Assembly: GCA_963682175.1 (NCBI GenBank)
Contig: OY821790.1
Coordinates: 2,058,501 to 2,122,500, forward strand
DNA from: Triglochin maritima
Lineage: Eukaryota; Streptophyta; Magnoliopsida; Alismatales; Juncaginaceae
DNA: 64,000 nt
Direction: 5' to 3'
Below, one piece after another: positions 11,276 to 22,752 of the stretch. The position numbers and the translations under genes were made by a program. The notes beneath the pieces are model-generated. The model made no database searches. It was not told the DNA's origin and saw only the letters and a program-made list of their open reading frames with translations. Position 1 is the first letter of the stretch; each line of letters starts with the position of its first letter.

Positions 11276-11513
11276 ATATGATATCACACGTATACATATT
11301 TATGTATTACTAAAATTTACAACAAAAAAATATTTCAATAATAAAACTTCACTCTCTAATAATTATGGTTTTGAATATTAATTTCAATACCGAGTTCATT
11401 TGAAACTCTCTCTCATGGCTGAGGAGAAAACGACTAGAACTCTGAGAATGGAGTTGCCGAGTTCCGATTTTTAGGTTTGTTTTGTAATAAATTTTTTATT
11501 TACAATTAAAACA
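11276..11513. other. Non-coding stretch after neprosin gene
   Basis: AT-rich and without recognisable genes. It presumably contains the neprosin 3' UTR. Confidence 0.4.
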
Positions 11514-12755
11514 GGGAACTACTATTCGTCGCCCCAAAACTACTTAAATCGTCCCAAAAATGACATTTTTGCCCTTAACAAATCAATTAATACACATTTC
11601 GTCACGTGTCTTTAAACAATGTTTTTGACTCAGTTTTACTAACATTCCTAGTACCAACACCACGAAAATGTCTGGCGAAGCACCTAGATCAGGCGAGTTA
11701 ACGGTGACGGATTTTTTTTCCCGACTCGGGCGTTTGACTAAGACGCTTGTACCATTGTGGAGGCGTCTGGCTAAGACGCCTCCACCATGGTGAGGCGTCT
11801 TAGCGAGACGCCTCGACCATGGTACAAGCGTCTTAGCCAGACGCCTATACCATGGTAGAGGAGTCTGTCTAAGACGCCTCAACCATGGTGGAGGCGTCTT
11901 AGCCAGACGTCCCGCTTTTTAAATTTTTTTTGTCAAATTAAAATTATGCGGTGTTTTATCTCAAATTATTTGACGTTCCTTTGTAAGTTTTCGGTGGTAA
12001 CCGGTTGGATTACAATGAGTTTTTTACAAGTGATGAAGATTCAAAAAAATTCCAGATCCAACATTTTTTAAGATCGAAACCCACCCGGCGGTAAAACATA
12101 CTGACTTACAAATACCACATCGACATGTCGTTCGGGGGTCTCGCGGTAAAACATCCTGAAATTTTTTTGGATTTTGAAATTGTTGGATTTGGAAATTTTT
12201 GAATTTTCGGTGTACCGAAGGGGTATCGGTCATCCGAATATGGTAATTAACTAATTATTAACTTATTAATTAATTAATTTAACAATTATCTAAATTTTTA
12301 ATCAATTATCTTTTTAATAAAAAAATATAAAAAAAATAAAAATTACTGGCGTCCATCGGAGCCGTCCCGCGTAGGAGAGAGGCGTCTTAGGCAGACGCCC
12401 GTCCCATGGGCGGGGCGTCTGGGTAAAACGCCCCCCCATGGGGGAGGCGTCTTACCCAGACACCCCTCTCCTACGTGGGGCGGTTTCGTCGGACGCCCGT
12501 TATTTATTATTATTTTTTATTAATTTTTTATTAAAAAGATGTTAGATATTTTACCATATTCGAGTACACCGGGGCGTCCGTTGGCTCATTACTGACCTCC
12601 AAAACATTATTTTTTATGATTATAAGAGGAAGATGAAGAGAGATGTGTGATAGAAGGGTAAAATGTTGCGTTATAGCAGTAGAAATGAGAGAAGGACAAA
12701 ATAGTAATCTGTTGGGACGATTTAAGTAGTTTTAAGGCGACGAATAGCAGTTCAG
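11514..12755. mobile_element. Non-autonomous TIR DNA transposon, probably Mutator-like
   Basis: The ends are inverted repeats of about 40 bp: left GAACTACTATTCGTCGCC..., right GGCGACGAATAGCAGTTC, continuing through ACTACTTAAATCGTCCC. Inside are two blocks of alternating inverted repeats with GGCGTCT...AGACGCC and CCATGG (11700-11920 and 12365-12495). No transposase frame is seen. The flanks share TTAAAA but no clean target duplication, so the superfamily call rests on long TIRs only. Confidence 0.6.
11700..11920. repeat. Alternating GGCGTCT/AGACGCC palindromic repeat array
   Basis: About six units of some 37 bp in which GGCGTCTtagcnAGACGCC palindromes alternate with ccatgg. A second diverged block occurs at 12365-12495. 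Confidence 0.8.
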
Positions 12756-14464
12756 TTAAAATATCAAGTAAATTTAAAATAGATATTTTTTACGGACAAA
12801 CACAAAAATACACGCATGTTTAACCTCCAAACATGAAAGCTGATTTTTTTTACAAAAATATCATGTTTCCCAAAAAAAAAAGGGTTTGAGAAGTCATGTT
12901 CTAGTCAAATAACCTAACGATTATAAATTTAAGAAAAAGAAAATTGAAATATTTGTTGAGACTTCATAACGTACGGAAAATTAAGGTTTCTAGATTCGAA
13001 TAGTGACGTTGTTTCGGATTGCTTTTCGTGCAAGCTTTCATTTTGATATTTTCATTACTCAAGTTCAAACTTACATTTTCATTTTTAAGTGAAACATTAG
13101 TACATTTTGTGTTGTCCGTAAAAATACTTATTTTTATTTTTATTCATATAACTTGACGATGCCATCGTCGAGTTATATGAATAGAACTTGACGATAACAT
13201 TGCCATGTTCTGATCACTTGTTCCTGAGGTGCCATAGAGGAAATTTCTAATGAACTTGGGATTGACACTGTCGAGTTCTTAATAAACTCGACAATGATAA
13301 TGTCGAGTTCTTACTCTTAATTTTGTCAAAATTGTCTGTCTTGCTTTGATGGGAAGCGCTCCTGATCCCTGAACTTAAAAGACAAAAGTCTACCTCTGTC
13401 ACGTGTTGCGGCGTGGTGGAGGTAGACATAGTTTGCTAAACTTTTTTTCTAGGAGACCTAGTATATATGCTATTTTTTTTTAAATAAATCTATTTCAAAA
13501 AAATTGCCAAGTTAAAATGTGGAAGAGAAAGAAAGAAAAACTTCCACCATACTGTTTTTTTTGGGTAAGTTGATCCATTCATTAATAATAAAAGTTTAGG
13601 AAGTTGCAAGACAACTTTCATACAAACCGCAAAATTGATTGTTTAAACTTTTGGAGGGCAACTTGCTTTCGAGATTTGGTTATGCAAAGGGCATCTCGCT
13701 CTGCCATCGCTAAGAATGTTGTAAATACTCGTGATAAATATTTTGGTAAGTTTCCACCTTCTTAAGTCCTTATCTAAAGTTGGTAAAATGAAAATTAAGG
13801 TTGTGTATAGCCTCCACCATTGCTCCTCGTCCAGGACGCCATTGAACCTTGATTTCATCCACCTTAGTTAAATTGTTGGAACCCCATAAGCTAGCAACGT
13901 CTGAGGTCATCATAAACTTTAAAAATTTATTATTTAAACACACATTCATAGTTTTTTAATACATTTTTGTGTTGTATCCGTAATACACTTATAAATCTAA
14001 TTTTACGTAAAAGTTCGGATCGAACTGGATGTCAGATATGATCAGAATTTTGATTAGATATGTTTAAATAATGAATTTTTAAAGTGACAAAATGTTACAA
14101 AACGAAAATTCAGGAAAATAATCGTTACATTTTAAAGTTTAATTGTGAAAAGTGATATCAATGTATAGTTTAAGAGGATAAACTGTAATTAACCGTAAAT
14201 TTTTTTTAAAGTTTAACTTATAACCGAGAAAAATAAAAAATGAGGGTTCGTCGTCGGTGGAACGGAATGAGATAATCTATACCAAACGTGGTGTTAGAAT
14301 TAATGATTCTATTTTCTTTTGAATGGCTTCGCAAAAAAAGAGTTTGCTTGAAAAGTAAAAGTGTTTTTCTTTAGTATTACAGTTTTAAGACATTGTCTGA
14401 TGAGTAATGATGCTTATTTGGTTTTATTTGTTTGTTTAAGATTGATGAATTATAATCACTAAGG
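12756..14464. other. Non-coding stretch with small inverted repeats and possible LINE scrap
   Basis: 13144-13179 is an almost perfect hairpin (CATATAACTTGACGATG and its complement, one mismatch). Diverged TCGAGTT echoes follow to 13310. At 13550-13860 a T-run followed by a short minus-strand frame resembles the 3' end of an L1-type LINE, but the match is too weak to call. Nothing else is recognisable. Confidence 0.4.
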
Positions 14465-15239
14465 TTTTTTGTAACGTCCCTGAAACAACGAAAATTTATA
14501 CTTTAAACACATTTTCAAAAGGCATCAATAAACATATCTCAAGGGAACACTACTGATAAAATACGTCAAAGGTGCACCATATACAAGAATTGTCAAAAGT
14601 ATGACTACATCAAAACACAACAGATAGAAATACGAGTAGTCATAATAACCTCTAAATAGACACGAGGACCCAACTCCTAAATGTACTCGTCCTCCGTCAC
14701 CACCCTACCAGCTTCCAATGGGAGCCTGAAAATAAAAACATAACAACAATGTCGTGAGTTTCCATAAGGAAACCCAGTATGTCAAGCCCACCTACATGCA
14801 ATGTGAAACATGACCTATCATACTAGTATCATGCAAAACATAAACATAATCGGTCATTCCCCAAACGGGTCATCAGGTCATAAATCACAACAATCATTTC
14901 CCCAACCGGGGATCATTAGTCATAAGTCTAGTTTTGGACATCCGTAGATACCCACCGCAGGCACACGCGGTCATACGGAAAGTACGCGGCACACCCCCAC
15001 TCGCAGATACACTAGTCATATGGGTTCGGTGAAGGTCGCACGCACTTCCGAGTCATCATCAGATCTGATCAGTGGTCGAAGACCACAATCTGCCAGAGAT
15101 GTCACTCTGGTCGGTCATACTCGTCGGCCGTGCCACAGCTGGACGATCATACTCACCGGAACAACATCGGTCGAGCACATCCGCCGGAACAACATCGGTC
15201 GGTCATCTCTGTCGCCACACAGGCTAAGACACAGAACTC

Positions 15240-15370
15240 TGTTGCACAAGGGTTAACAGTCATCTCTGTCACCACATAGGCTAAGGTCATCTCCTTCGCC
15301 ACACAGGCTAATGTCATCTCTGTCGCCAAACAGGCCAATAGTCATCCTTGTCGCCACACAGGCCGACAAT
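15240..15370. repeat. Minisatellite (GTCATCTCYGTCGCCACACAGGCTAA-like units)
   Basis: About five imperfect units of some 26-30 bp built on tcatctctgtcgcc and acacaggc. It sits at the same relative place as the different minisatellite of LTR A. Confidence 0.75.
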
Positions 15371-15537
15371 CATCTTGCTCCGTAGAGTCATATCATATAG
15401 ATCATGCAAAGGGAATATGATCCCACAGGTCTACTACCTAGGTCTCAATGCACATGTCATATCATGGAAACATAAACCGTAAATGCAATACACGCGCCAA
15501 CGCGCTCATAAAACAAACATACAATTTCAGTGCTCCA

Positions 15538-16210
15538 ACGGTCGACCAAAAAAGGTCATACGGTCGACTGGTTGGTCGCAAAATCGGTAATTGGTTCTAC
15601 CGGACTCCATCGGTCGAACCAAACACCAAAAGATCTGTCAAACCAAGATCATAGGCGGTCGACCGTTTAGAAGGTTTACGTCACACATAAATTAAATATA
15701 ATTGTCCAATCGGTCGAAGGACAAAGGGGACCCGATTGACCGAACAACAACAAGGACTTCATGTCTCAAAATCAACTTCTACCGGTCGACCTAAATTCGG
15801 CAACCGGTCGACCTAAATTCGCCAACTGGTCGACCGTTTGGATCAAGAAACAACAGTCAATCCAACACACAACGGTCACACAACAATTAAGTTAACGTAA
15901 GCTATCGGTCGAACAAATCATATAGGAGGTCAACCATTTAGAAGGTCTAGGCCCCAACTGACTTAGCTACAAGTACAATTGGTCGAATATATCAAAAGGC
16001 GGTTGACCGTTCAGATGGTCTATGCCCCCAACCGACCTACCAACAGTGTAACCGGTCGAACGGCAAGGGCGACCCATTCAACCGAAAAGCAGCAAAGCTT
16101 GCCCAAAACACACAATCGTTCGACCGCCAAGGGCGTCGTTCGACCGACGAAGAGCAAAAATCTTGCAATTACACTGCGCACGGTCGACCGAACCACATAT
16201 CGGTCGACCG
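15538..16210. repeat. CGGTCGACCG palindrome cluster 3 (Gypsy LTR B)
   Basis: Many copies and decayed forms (cggttgaccg, cattcaaccg, cggtcgacct). They are more degraded than in LTR E, with several C-to-T/G-to-A changes at the CpGs. Confidence 0.8.
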
Positions 16211-16756
16211 ATCACCTGCAGCAACCTTGCTGCACAATGATCATCTTCGCGACCTCCGGTCACTGACGCACAAACCAACATCTCATACTCCTCGGGTGAG
16301 CACCAATAATGAACTTGGCATACCTTGGAAGCTTGAAAAGGCTTCTGAAGATCAACGACGCTCCAAATGACGTTGGCACGACCGCTGATTGACATCATTT
16401 CATGCTTATATTTGTACCTTATATCCATTATCTTACACCTAAGCAATGCTACGTGACGAGTTTTATGTTTAGTTTTCAGAAATAAAGAGGTTTGAAGAGA
16501 AGAACCATGAAAGGACCCAAAAGCAGGAAAAATGACCTAATTGTGAGACCTGGGGACCAAGATGCAAGGGAGAAGGACCTGATCGTAAGACAGAAGGACC
16601 TAAGAACAAAACAGGAAACTCCACACCATCATGAGGAGTATTTTGTCAATTCGATTCGGGTCGGAGCTCCACTAAACAAGTTAGATGCATCCAAGACCAA
16701 GAAACACACCAAGGAAAGCCCACCAGAAGACCCAGACGGATCTGGGCTTTATAGGC

Positions 16757-16795
16757 CGCCAATTGGCGGTCTGGAACCGCCAATTGGCGGTCTGG
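16757..16795. promoter_or_regulatory. Paired CCGCCAATTGGCGG palindromes upstream of LTR TATA
   Basis: Two perfect 14-bp palindromes in tandem, each containing CCAAT on one strand and ATTGG on the other. They lie about 120 bp before the TATA box. The same pair is in the 3' LTR (about 24797-24835) and, with one changed base pair, at about 3477-3515. A third diverged copy occurs in the internal leader near 20299-20330. Confidence 0.65.
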
Positions 16796-16910
16796 ATCAT
16801 GCAAGATCCGCCCCAACTTCTCTTGGACTTGTATTAGTGTTCGTTTAGGTTATTTTTGGTATTGGTTTAGTCCCACATCGGGGGATTGTCCCCGATTAGC
16901 TTTTTCCATG

Positions 16911-16920
16911 CTTATAAATA
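16911..16920 (+). promoter_or_regulatory. TATA box of Athila-like LTR
   Basis: cttataaata, conserved at 24951-24960 in the 3' LTR. It sets transcription start a few tens of bases downstream, near the 'cttcacctt' stretch. Confidence 0.6.
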
Positions 16921-17353
16921 GAACTCTTCACCTTCCATTGTAATTACCCATTGCTTGGTGGCATTCTCTCTACTAAGGAGTGAGCCTTGAAGCAAAAACT
17001 CAAGGTGGAGAAGAATGCTACCTTCAATGTGAGTCATTTGTTAATAAAATAATTCTTCTAGTTTCTTTAAATCTTGTCTTTTAATTTGTGCATGTTTCTT
17101 TAGTCTTTCCTTTCCTTTTCTGTTTCTTTAATGCTTCTTGCCTTCTTAGTTAACTTTCATTTCAGTATTATGCTTTCTTTTGCTAATATAGTTAGTGTAA
17201 TGAGTAGTGCGTAGTGTCATCCCCATTTGGGGGTGGAGAAATATGTGATATAATCATGTAGTGTATTAAGTGTGTGTTATCTTTATCCCTTGAGCTTTAT
17301 ATGATTTCCATAACCATCTAATGGGTTTTCACTCTTATCTTTGATATGCTAAT

Positions 17354-19550
17354 CACTACAAGAAACTAGACTTACAGCCACGGTAGGTTTTTCCGTGGCT
17401 GTAGGATCCGTCGCTGATAGATGCATCAGCAACGGATAAGGGAGAATCAGCCACGGATAAGTCCCGTGGTTGAAAAATGAACCCCAAATGTTTAAAAAAA
17501 CCCAACTTCTCACTCCTTACCCGAACCTAACCTTCCTATCCCCAAACACCGCAGAACGTGCCTCCCACCCTAAACCCCAAAATTGCCGCCTTCCATTGCC
17601 GTTGCCACTCCTCGCCGTCCTTGTTCCCAGCTCGCTCCTCGTCCTCGCGTCGCCCACTGCCATCTCCCTCGTTGCTTCTTCCACCATTGGCGACTAATTT
17701 TTAGGTAAAGTCGCCCTATTTTTTTGGCACCCGCAACTTCTTCTCTATCCTCGACTTCAACAAGAACACCTCACCCTCCTCTCCTCATGCGGCTAGGCAT
17801 ATTAAGTTTTCTGTGGTTTTTTTTGGAATTTAGGGTTTAGGTTTGATTTTAGGGTTAGATGCGATTTTGGTTGGTTGGTTGCGGTATTTGTTGGATTAGA
17901 GTTTAGACGTTGCGATGGTTAAGTGTTTGCCGGAATTCCCACCTTTAGTATGTTAATTTTGACGGAACCATGTATCCCACCTTTAGTATGGTTAAGTGTT
18001 TGCTGGCCCTCTCTTCTCCTAGCCTAGCTATATATTCCTTTTCCTCTGGTTGTAGCGCACTTTGTGTTGTGGGATGGTTGGTGTGTTTGGTTTCCTTGTA
18101 TTTTGTTTTGTTCCCAACGTGCAATGCCAGGGATTTATCTTGTTTCACTGAAGGGTGTCTTGGAATCACGACTTCTTCCCCGAACCGATCAAATGTTTCA
18201 CATGTAGTCATGTAATATTCTGTTTACAGATAGAAACCAATTACACCTTTGATTATACTATGATCGAAAAATGTTTTTCTCGGTTAAGTGCTTTGAAATA
18301 AGCCAAAAATATATTTTTAAAAAATTCTGCTGAACTTGAACCAGGAACATCTTGTAACAGACGTCTTTATTTTTGTGTAAAGCTTTACAACGGCGAACGA
18401 TGAACTTGGGTAATGTCGAACGAGGTTCTCTGTGGATCACAAATGCTTCCTGAGTCCTGCAGTCTATATCTTCTGTTAGAGTGCCAGTTTGGATTCAACA
18501 CATAGTAGCGCAAAGTGCAAGTTTGATCTACCAATTGAAGGTAAGAAGAAAAAAATGAAAGTATGTTGGCGGTTCGTCGATACCCATAGACTATCTTAAT
18601 TTATAAAGCAGTTAAATTTGCATATATTAACTTTAATATCATGGTAGCTCATATCTAATAGCCGAGCAACGAGAAACAATAGCCGAGCAACGACAAATAA
18701 TAGCCGAGATGAAAGAAAGGATGGGCCTTAATGAAGCTCGATGTGCTCAACATGATCAGTTTTTCCTCCAAATGTCGAGAAGATTTGGCTTCAACTTAAG
18801 TGACATGGTAAATATACAAACTTTTTTATAGGTAGTTATAGAATTTTATGATAATTGGATATTTTTTAATTAATTTTTTTATGAAACTCAGATTGAAGAT
18901 GGAGTGCAAGATGAATCTTCTCCAATGACTACTAGGAATGGACGGGGAGTTGGGGGAGATGTATAAGTTTGTTTCCTTTACTTGAGTCTTAAAACACTTG
19001 TTATTTATTTTGACTACTAACTTAAATATTTTGTTGAACCTTGCTTATTAATATCAATGAATCGTATGCATGATTGTAATTGACAATGAATTTCTTGTAT
19101 GCATGTGTTTGTGAGATGATGGATATACAATGTGTTTTTGTATGCATCTGTTTTATAATCTATTGTATGAAACAGGATTTGAAATGAATAATATCAAAAA
19201 AATGGGGTGCTGTTATGTGTGGTATGAAACTTAGCTACAACCACGGATAATTTCCGTGGCTATTGGTCTTCTGTCAATAACCAATAGCGACGGAAAATAT
19301 CCGTGGCTGATCCTACAGTACCATATCGGCCACGGAAAATATCCGTGGCTGATACATATTTACGCGCTCGCTTTTCCCGCCAAAAGGGAAACAACGTCGG
19401 TATTTTTTCGTCACAATATCCGTGGCTAAAGATCTACAGTGACCGTCAAATTAGCCACGGGAAAAATCCGTGGCTATTGGTCCATTGCGACGGACATTAA
19501 GTTACAGCCACGGATTTTTTCCGTGGCTAAAAGGTAAAAATGTTGTAGTG
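17354..19550 (+). mobile_element. Nested CACTA (En/Spm) transposon
   Basis: Begins CACTACAAGAAA and ends TTGTAGTG, with a 3-bp duplication AAT (17351-17353 and 19551-19553). The 3' LTR shows the uninterrupted site ('tgctaatgctc' near 25390), proving the insertion. Subterminal repeats of agccacgga / tccgtggct occur in direct and inverted order near both ends (17370-17470 and 19220-19530), the usual transposase-binding layout of CACTA elements. At 2197 bp it is non-autonomous but keeps two exon-like scraps of a transposase-associated protein. Confidence 0.92.
18648..18966 (+). pseudogene. CACTA transposase-associated C-terminal remnant
   Basis: Two exons, 18648-18807 and 18892-18966, join with GT-AG borders in phase. 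The first encodes a glutamine-rich coiled repeat (AEQRETIAEQRQIIAEM) followed by FFLQMSRRFGFNLSDM. The second ends NGRGVGGDV and a stop. This resembles the C-terminus of plant En/Spm-type transposase proteins (PF03004-like), by memory of the family pattern only. The catalytic part is missing. Confidence 0.5.
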
Positions 19551-20143
19551 AATGCTCTTGAATGAAGCTTAGCTTATGCTTTGATTAGTGGACCTATTTT
19601 ATGGGGAATGATAAGGTTAGGATATGGATGAAGTTAATATTGGAAACACAATTTGTAGTGTATGTGCTCTTGTTGCCTTTACCTTAGCTAATGTCTTGTA
19701 TGTTTTAATGATGTAGTGAAATCTTAATTCATGTGGAGGCATAGTAGGGTATAGTCTTTATACTTGAGTTCATGTAGCTTCATTCCAATTATTGTCTTGT
19801 ATGTTTTAATGATGTAGTCTTATCTTAATTCATGTGGAGGCAAAGTTGGATGTAGTTTTATGATTTCATGCACTACATGTTGTGAGGAGCTTAATGAACA
19901 CACACACTTCTTTATGTTCACATTATTTCTCTACCCCCTATGGGGCTTAGTTTTATTACTTATCTTCATTTCCTTTTTGCATCTTAGTGTAGTTTAGTGT
20001 AACCAACCTTTCTTCCCTTTCTTTACCTCTCGCCTTCGCACAAACCAAGTGTCGACACACCTCCCAGTGGACGACCCGCATTTACCACCGCTTCAACGCG
20101 GCCGTGCACTTGCGGTTAAATATAAAACGATCAATCAAGTTTT

Positions 20144-20161
20144 TGGCGCCGTTGCCGGGGA
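20144..20161 (+). other. Primer-binding site (tRNA-Asp) of Athila-like element
   Basis: TGGCGCCGTTGCCGGGGA, six bases after the LTR end, complementary to the 3' end of tRNA-Asp, the Athila/Tat signature. Confidence 0.9.
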
Positions 20162-21222
20162 GGTGCTCTGTCCAGACCTTGGTTTGGACGATTCGAGAGG
20201 TTTTTAATTTTTTGTTTTCAGTTTGTCTTAGTTTCAGGGAACCACAAGATCACGGGGAGGCGACTGGCGAAGTTGCAGGAAGAGAAAACCTAAACAGACC
20301 GCCAATGAAAGACCGCCAATTGGTGGCCTGGTGAGAGTTTCTTGCCTTGTAGTTTTTTCTGGTACTTAGTGTTCAAATTGGTGTTATCTGGGAGCCCTAT
20401 TTTGCATGCTATGACTTCTGGTTTGCTCCCAGATCATTAATCACTCCCCCTTTAATCAACTTGGACTATAAAACTCAAAGCAAAGGATTAGACTTCTTGC
20501 CATCTAGGTCATGCACCATTGGTAAACCTTGCATGCATTTGTCTTTTCTTTGCTTTACATTTTGTCGTTGATTGCTGGCGTGAGGTACGTGCACCCACAT
20601 CCCTCATTCATGCATGTTTCGTTCATGCATTAGTTAGTAAGGTGCATCGGGACAAGAGTGAGAGAGCGTTTGATTGGAGCGATTGATTGCTAGATCTAAG
20701 ATCAAATCGCTACTAAGGAGGGGTTGTCCCATAAAAGATAAGGTGGGGGATTTCATCACCCTTTCCTTGGCCCCAAAAATCACTCTTAATAAAGCCTTAA
20801 CTAAAAGCAAGTAGACATTGGCCCTAAGGAATTCGGACGCACTAGGAGAGTAATCTAGTCGAGACCGTCATGACCTGATCGGCGTTGCCTACCTTGTCGA
20901 TAGTAGGAGGTACTGGATCTCCGGATCTGGTATCACTTGCTGGGCATTGTGGTCCTCGTTGTAGGGAGGTGAGGCGTGTCGAGGCTAGTGACCTCGAAGT
21001 TAGGCGTCGTTTAGCTTAAGGACCCATTGCCTTACATTGTTTGAGACGTGCTTGCTAGTTAGGCTTCTTCCTGATCCCGTTACCTACGCTAGCTTTAGGG
21101 TTTCTTCCCTTCTCCTCTGAGTCATCTTCTTCTCACCTTCTTCTACGTTATAGTCTCCTCCCCTTTACACTCTCTGGTAGCGTTTTAGGGTCGAGTGGAG
21201 CACTTTTTGCGAGCTTAGTCTC
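20162..21222 (+). other. 5' leader of the Athila-like internal region
   Basis: About 1 kb with no long frame. Near 20299-20330 it holds a diverged copy of the LTR palindrome region. It probably contains packaging signals, but none can be identified by eye. Confidence 0.5.
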
Positions 21223-22752
21223 GTGGTGGTGAGAGTGGTCGACTCGAGAGTTTTTCTTGAGATGGATGGTTACATGGGCGACCATCCATATCATTGTTGG
21301 GACCATGACGATTCTCCCTGGTACTCCGGACCCATGCAACCTGGGGTGGCTCAGACGAACACCCCGTATGGTTGGGATAATCCTCATTGTGTGACTGAGA
21401 AATCTTCATATTGGGGTAACATGAGAGAGGCACCGACTGCTAGACCACCATCTAGTTACGTCGGATCATATGTTGGTCATCAAACTGAGACATTACAAGA
21501 ACCTTTGGCCTCTTTCATGCATGTGGTAGATGACATGGGTGCACCGGTGGCTCCAGTAGTCGTACCGTGTCACTATTGTGGGTTGAGTGGTCATGATTTC
21601 GGGGAATGTCCTTATGTTCCCCCAGAGCCTGAGTATGAGCATACATTTTCCCAAAATGCTCATTATGACCATTACGCATCCGCGTACAATCCGAGAGTGA
21701 TGGATTCGTGGGGAGACAATTCGTATTCAAATTCTTATACTTCATTTCCACCACAGTATCCTCCTCCCGAATACCCAGAATTCTACCAACACCCCACTCC
21801 AAATCATTGGACTCATTCTCAGCCAATCAACACCCAACCTCAAAATTTCCCAAGCTCTGACTTGGACCTCATTGTTGACCGCATACCTGATTCCTTGAAA
21901 CAAACTTTCCTTACGTTCATGGAAACCACTCAACAGTCCATACAAAATATGGCACTGCAAGTGAGTCAAATGTCGCAGCAATTACGTGAACGTGAGGAGA
22001 GTGACATTTCATGTCAATATGAGGATTCTTCTTTTGATATCGAACTACCACCACATCCACAAATTCAAAGCACAACCTTTCAAAGTCAAACTCCTTGTCA
22101 GTCTGAGGGACTTGGGGTTTCAATTCACGATCACTTAGTGGAGGATTCGATTCAAACTGAGAATAGCTTGGACCAGTTCTATTATGAGTCGGCACAGGAT
22201 TGTGTCTTACCTTTTTGTCCTGTGGCCCTTGAGCCACATGATCTTATTGTTGTACCTCCTAAGGACTCACCTTTGGTGGAGCAAGAGCTCCCTAGTACCC
22301 TTAATCTCATACGACCTGATGAGAGTTTGCCTCTCACTATTCTTCCTGATCATCTTGGAAATGATGGAACATCAAACAACTACATTGCTCATGAGGGTAT
22401 TAGGAGTTCCTTGGAGGATACTTTGGGTATGAGACCCACTTCCTGTTCTCCTGGTGAGTTGGACATGCATAACGAGGTGCTTGACCTCGTTCCGACCCAC
22501 CAGCCTGTTGGTTGGAGAGTTTGGATTGATGATCATAACTTCAGTTCCGCAACGGGAGATATTTTTCTTCCGTTGCCCCTTATTTCCCAAACTCTCGAGA
22601 GGTTCAAGCTCTTTCAGTTTGATCCTTTGAATGAGACGTCTTTGCGTCCAATTCATGAACCTCTCATTTCATCTGGTGCTCTTTGTGAAGGGGGCCCACG
22701 CATGAGTATTCTGGCCCCGCGTGGTGTCAAGTTCCCTTTTCAAGTGCATTGA
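21223..22752 (+). CDS. Intact 509-aa ORF of the non-autonomous element, with one CCHC knuckle
   Basis: An uninterrupted frame, starting MVVRVVDSR or more likely at the internal Met at 21262 (MDGYMGDHPYHCWDHDD). A retroviral-type zinc knuckle CHYCGLSGHDFGEC lies at about residues 117-130. Around it is a Pro/Tyr/His-rich region (PPQYPPPEYPEFYQHPTPN), then an amphipathic stretch (residues about 225-255, ETTQQSIQNMALQVSQMSQQ), then an acidic C-terminal half. No capsid, protease, RT or integrase motif is visible. It may be a reduced gag-like RNA-binding protein that lets the element be packaged by a related autonomous one; that is inference. The frame is clean although the LTRs have diverged about 1%. 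Confidence 0.75.
   Translation: MVVRVVDSRVFLEMDGYMGDHPYHCWDHDDSPWYSGPMQPGVAQTNTPYGWDNPHCVTEKSSYWGNMREAPTARPPSSYVGSYVGHQTETLQEPLASFMHVVDDMGAPVAPVVVPCHYCGLSGHDFGECPYVPPEPEYEHTFSQNAHYDHYASAYNPRVMDSWGDNSYSNSYTSFPPQYPPPEYPEFYQHPTPNHWTHSQPINTQPQNFPSSDLDLIVDRIPDSLKQTFLTFMETTQQSIQNMALQVSQMSQQLREREESDISCQYEDSSFDIELPPHPQIQSTTFQSQTPCQSEGLGVSIHDHLVEDSIQTENSLDQFYYESAQDCVLPFCPVALEPHDLIVVPPKDSPLVEQELPSTLNLIRPDESLPLTILPDHLGNDGTSNNYIAHEGIRSSLEDTLGMRPTSCSPGELDMHNEVLDLVPTHQPVGWRVWIDDHNFSSATGDIFLPLPLISQTLERFKLFQFDPLNETSLRPIHEPLISSGALCEGGPRMSILAPRGVKFPFQVH

Larger units (their letters stand above)
16386..20137 (+). repeat. 5' LTR of Athila-like element
   Basis: 1552 bp of LTR plus the 2197-bp CACTA and its 3-bp duplication. 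TATA cttataaata is at 16911-16920. A pair of palindromes CCGCCAATTGGCGG lies at about 16757-16795. A hairpin ATCGGGG...CCCCGAT is at about 16877-16896. Confidence 0.9.

Noticed and set aside
13643..13858. Possible L1-type LINE coding tail
   Set aside because: The T-run and position suggest it, but no clear RT or zinc-binding motif can be read, so it is only mentioned in the non-coding entry.
16492..16848. 118-codon frame conserved in both Athila-like LTRs (also 24532-24888)
   Set aside because: It lies upstream of the TATA box in U3, its conservation follows from the young LTR pair, and the older copy at 3265 does not keep it. It is probably not a gene.
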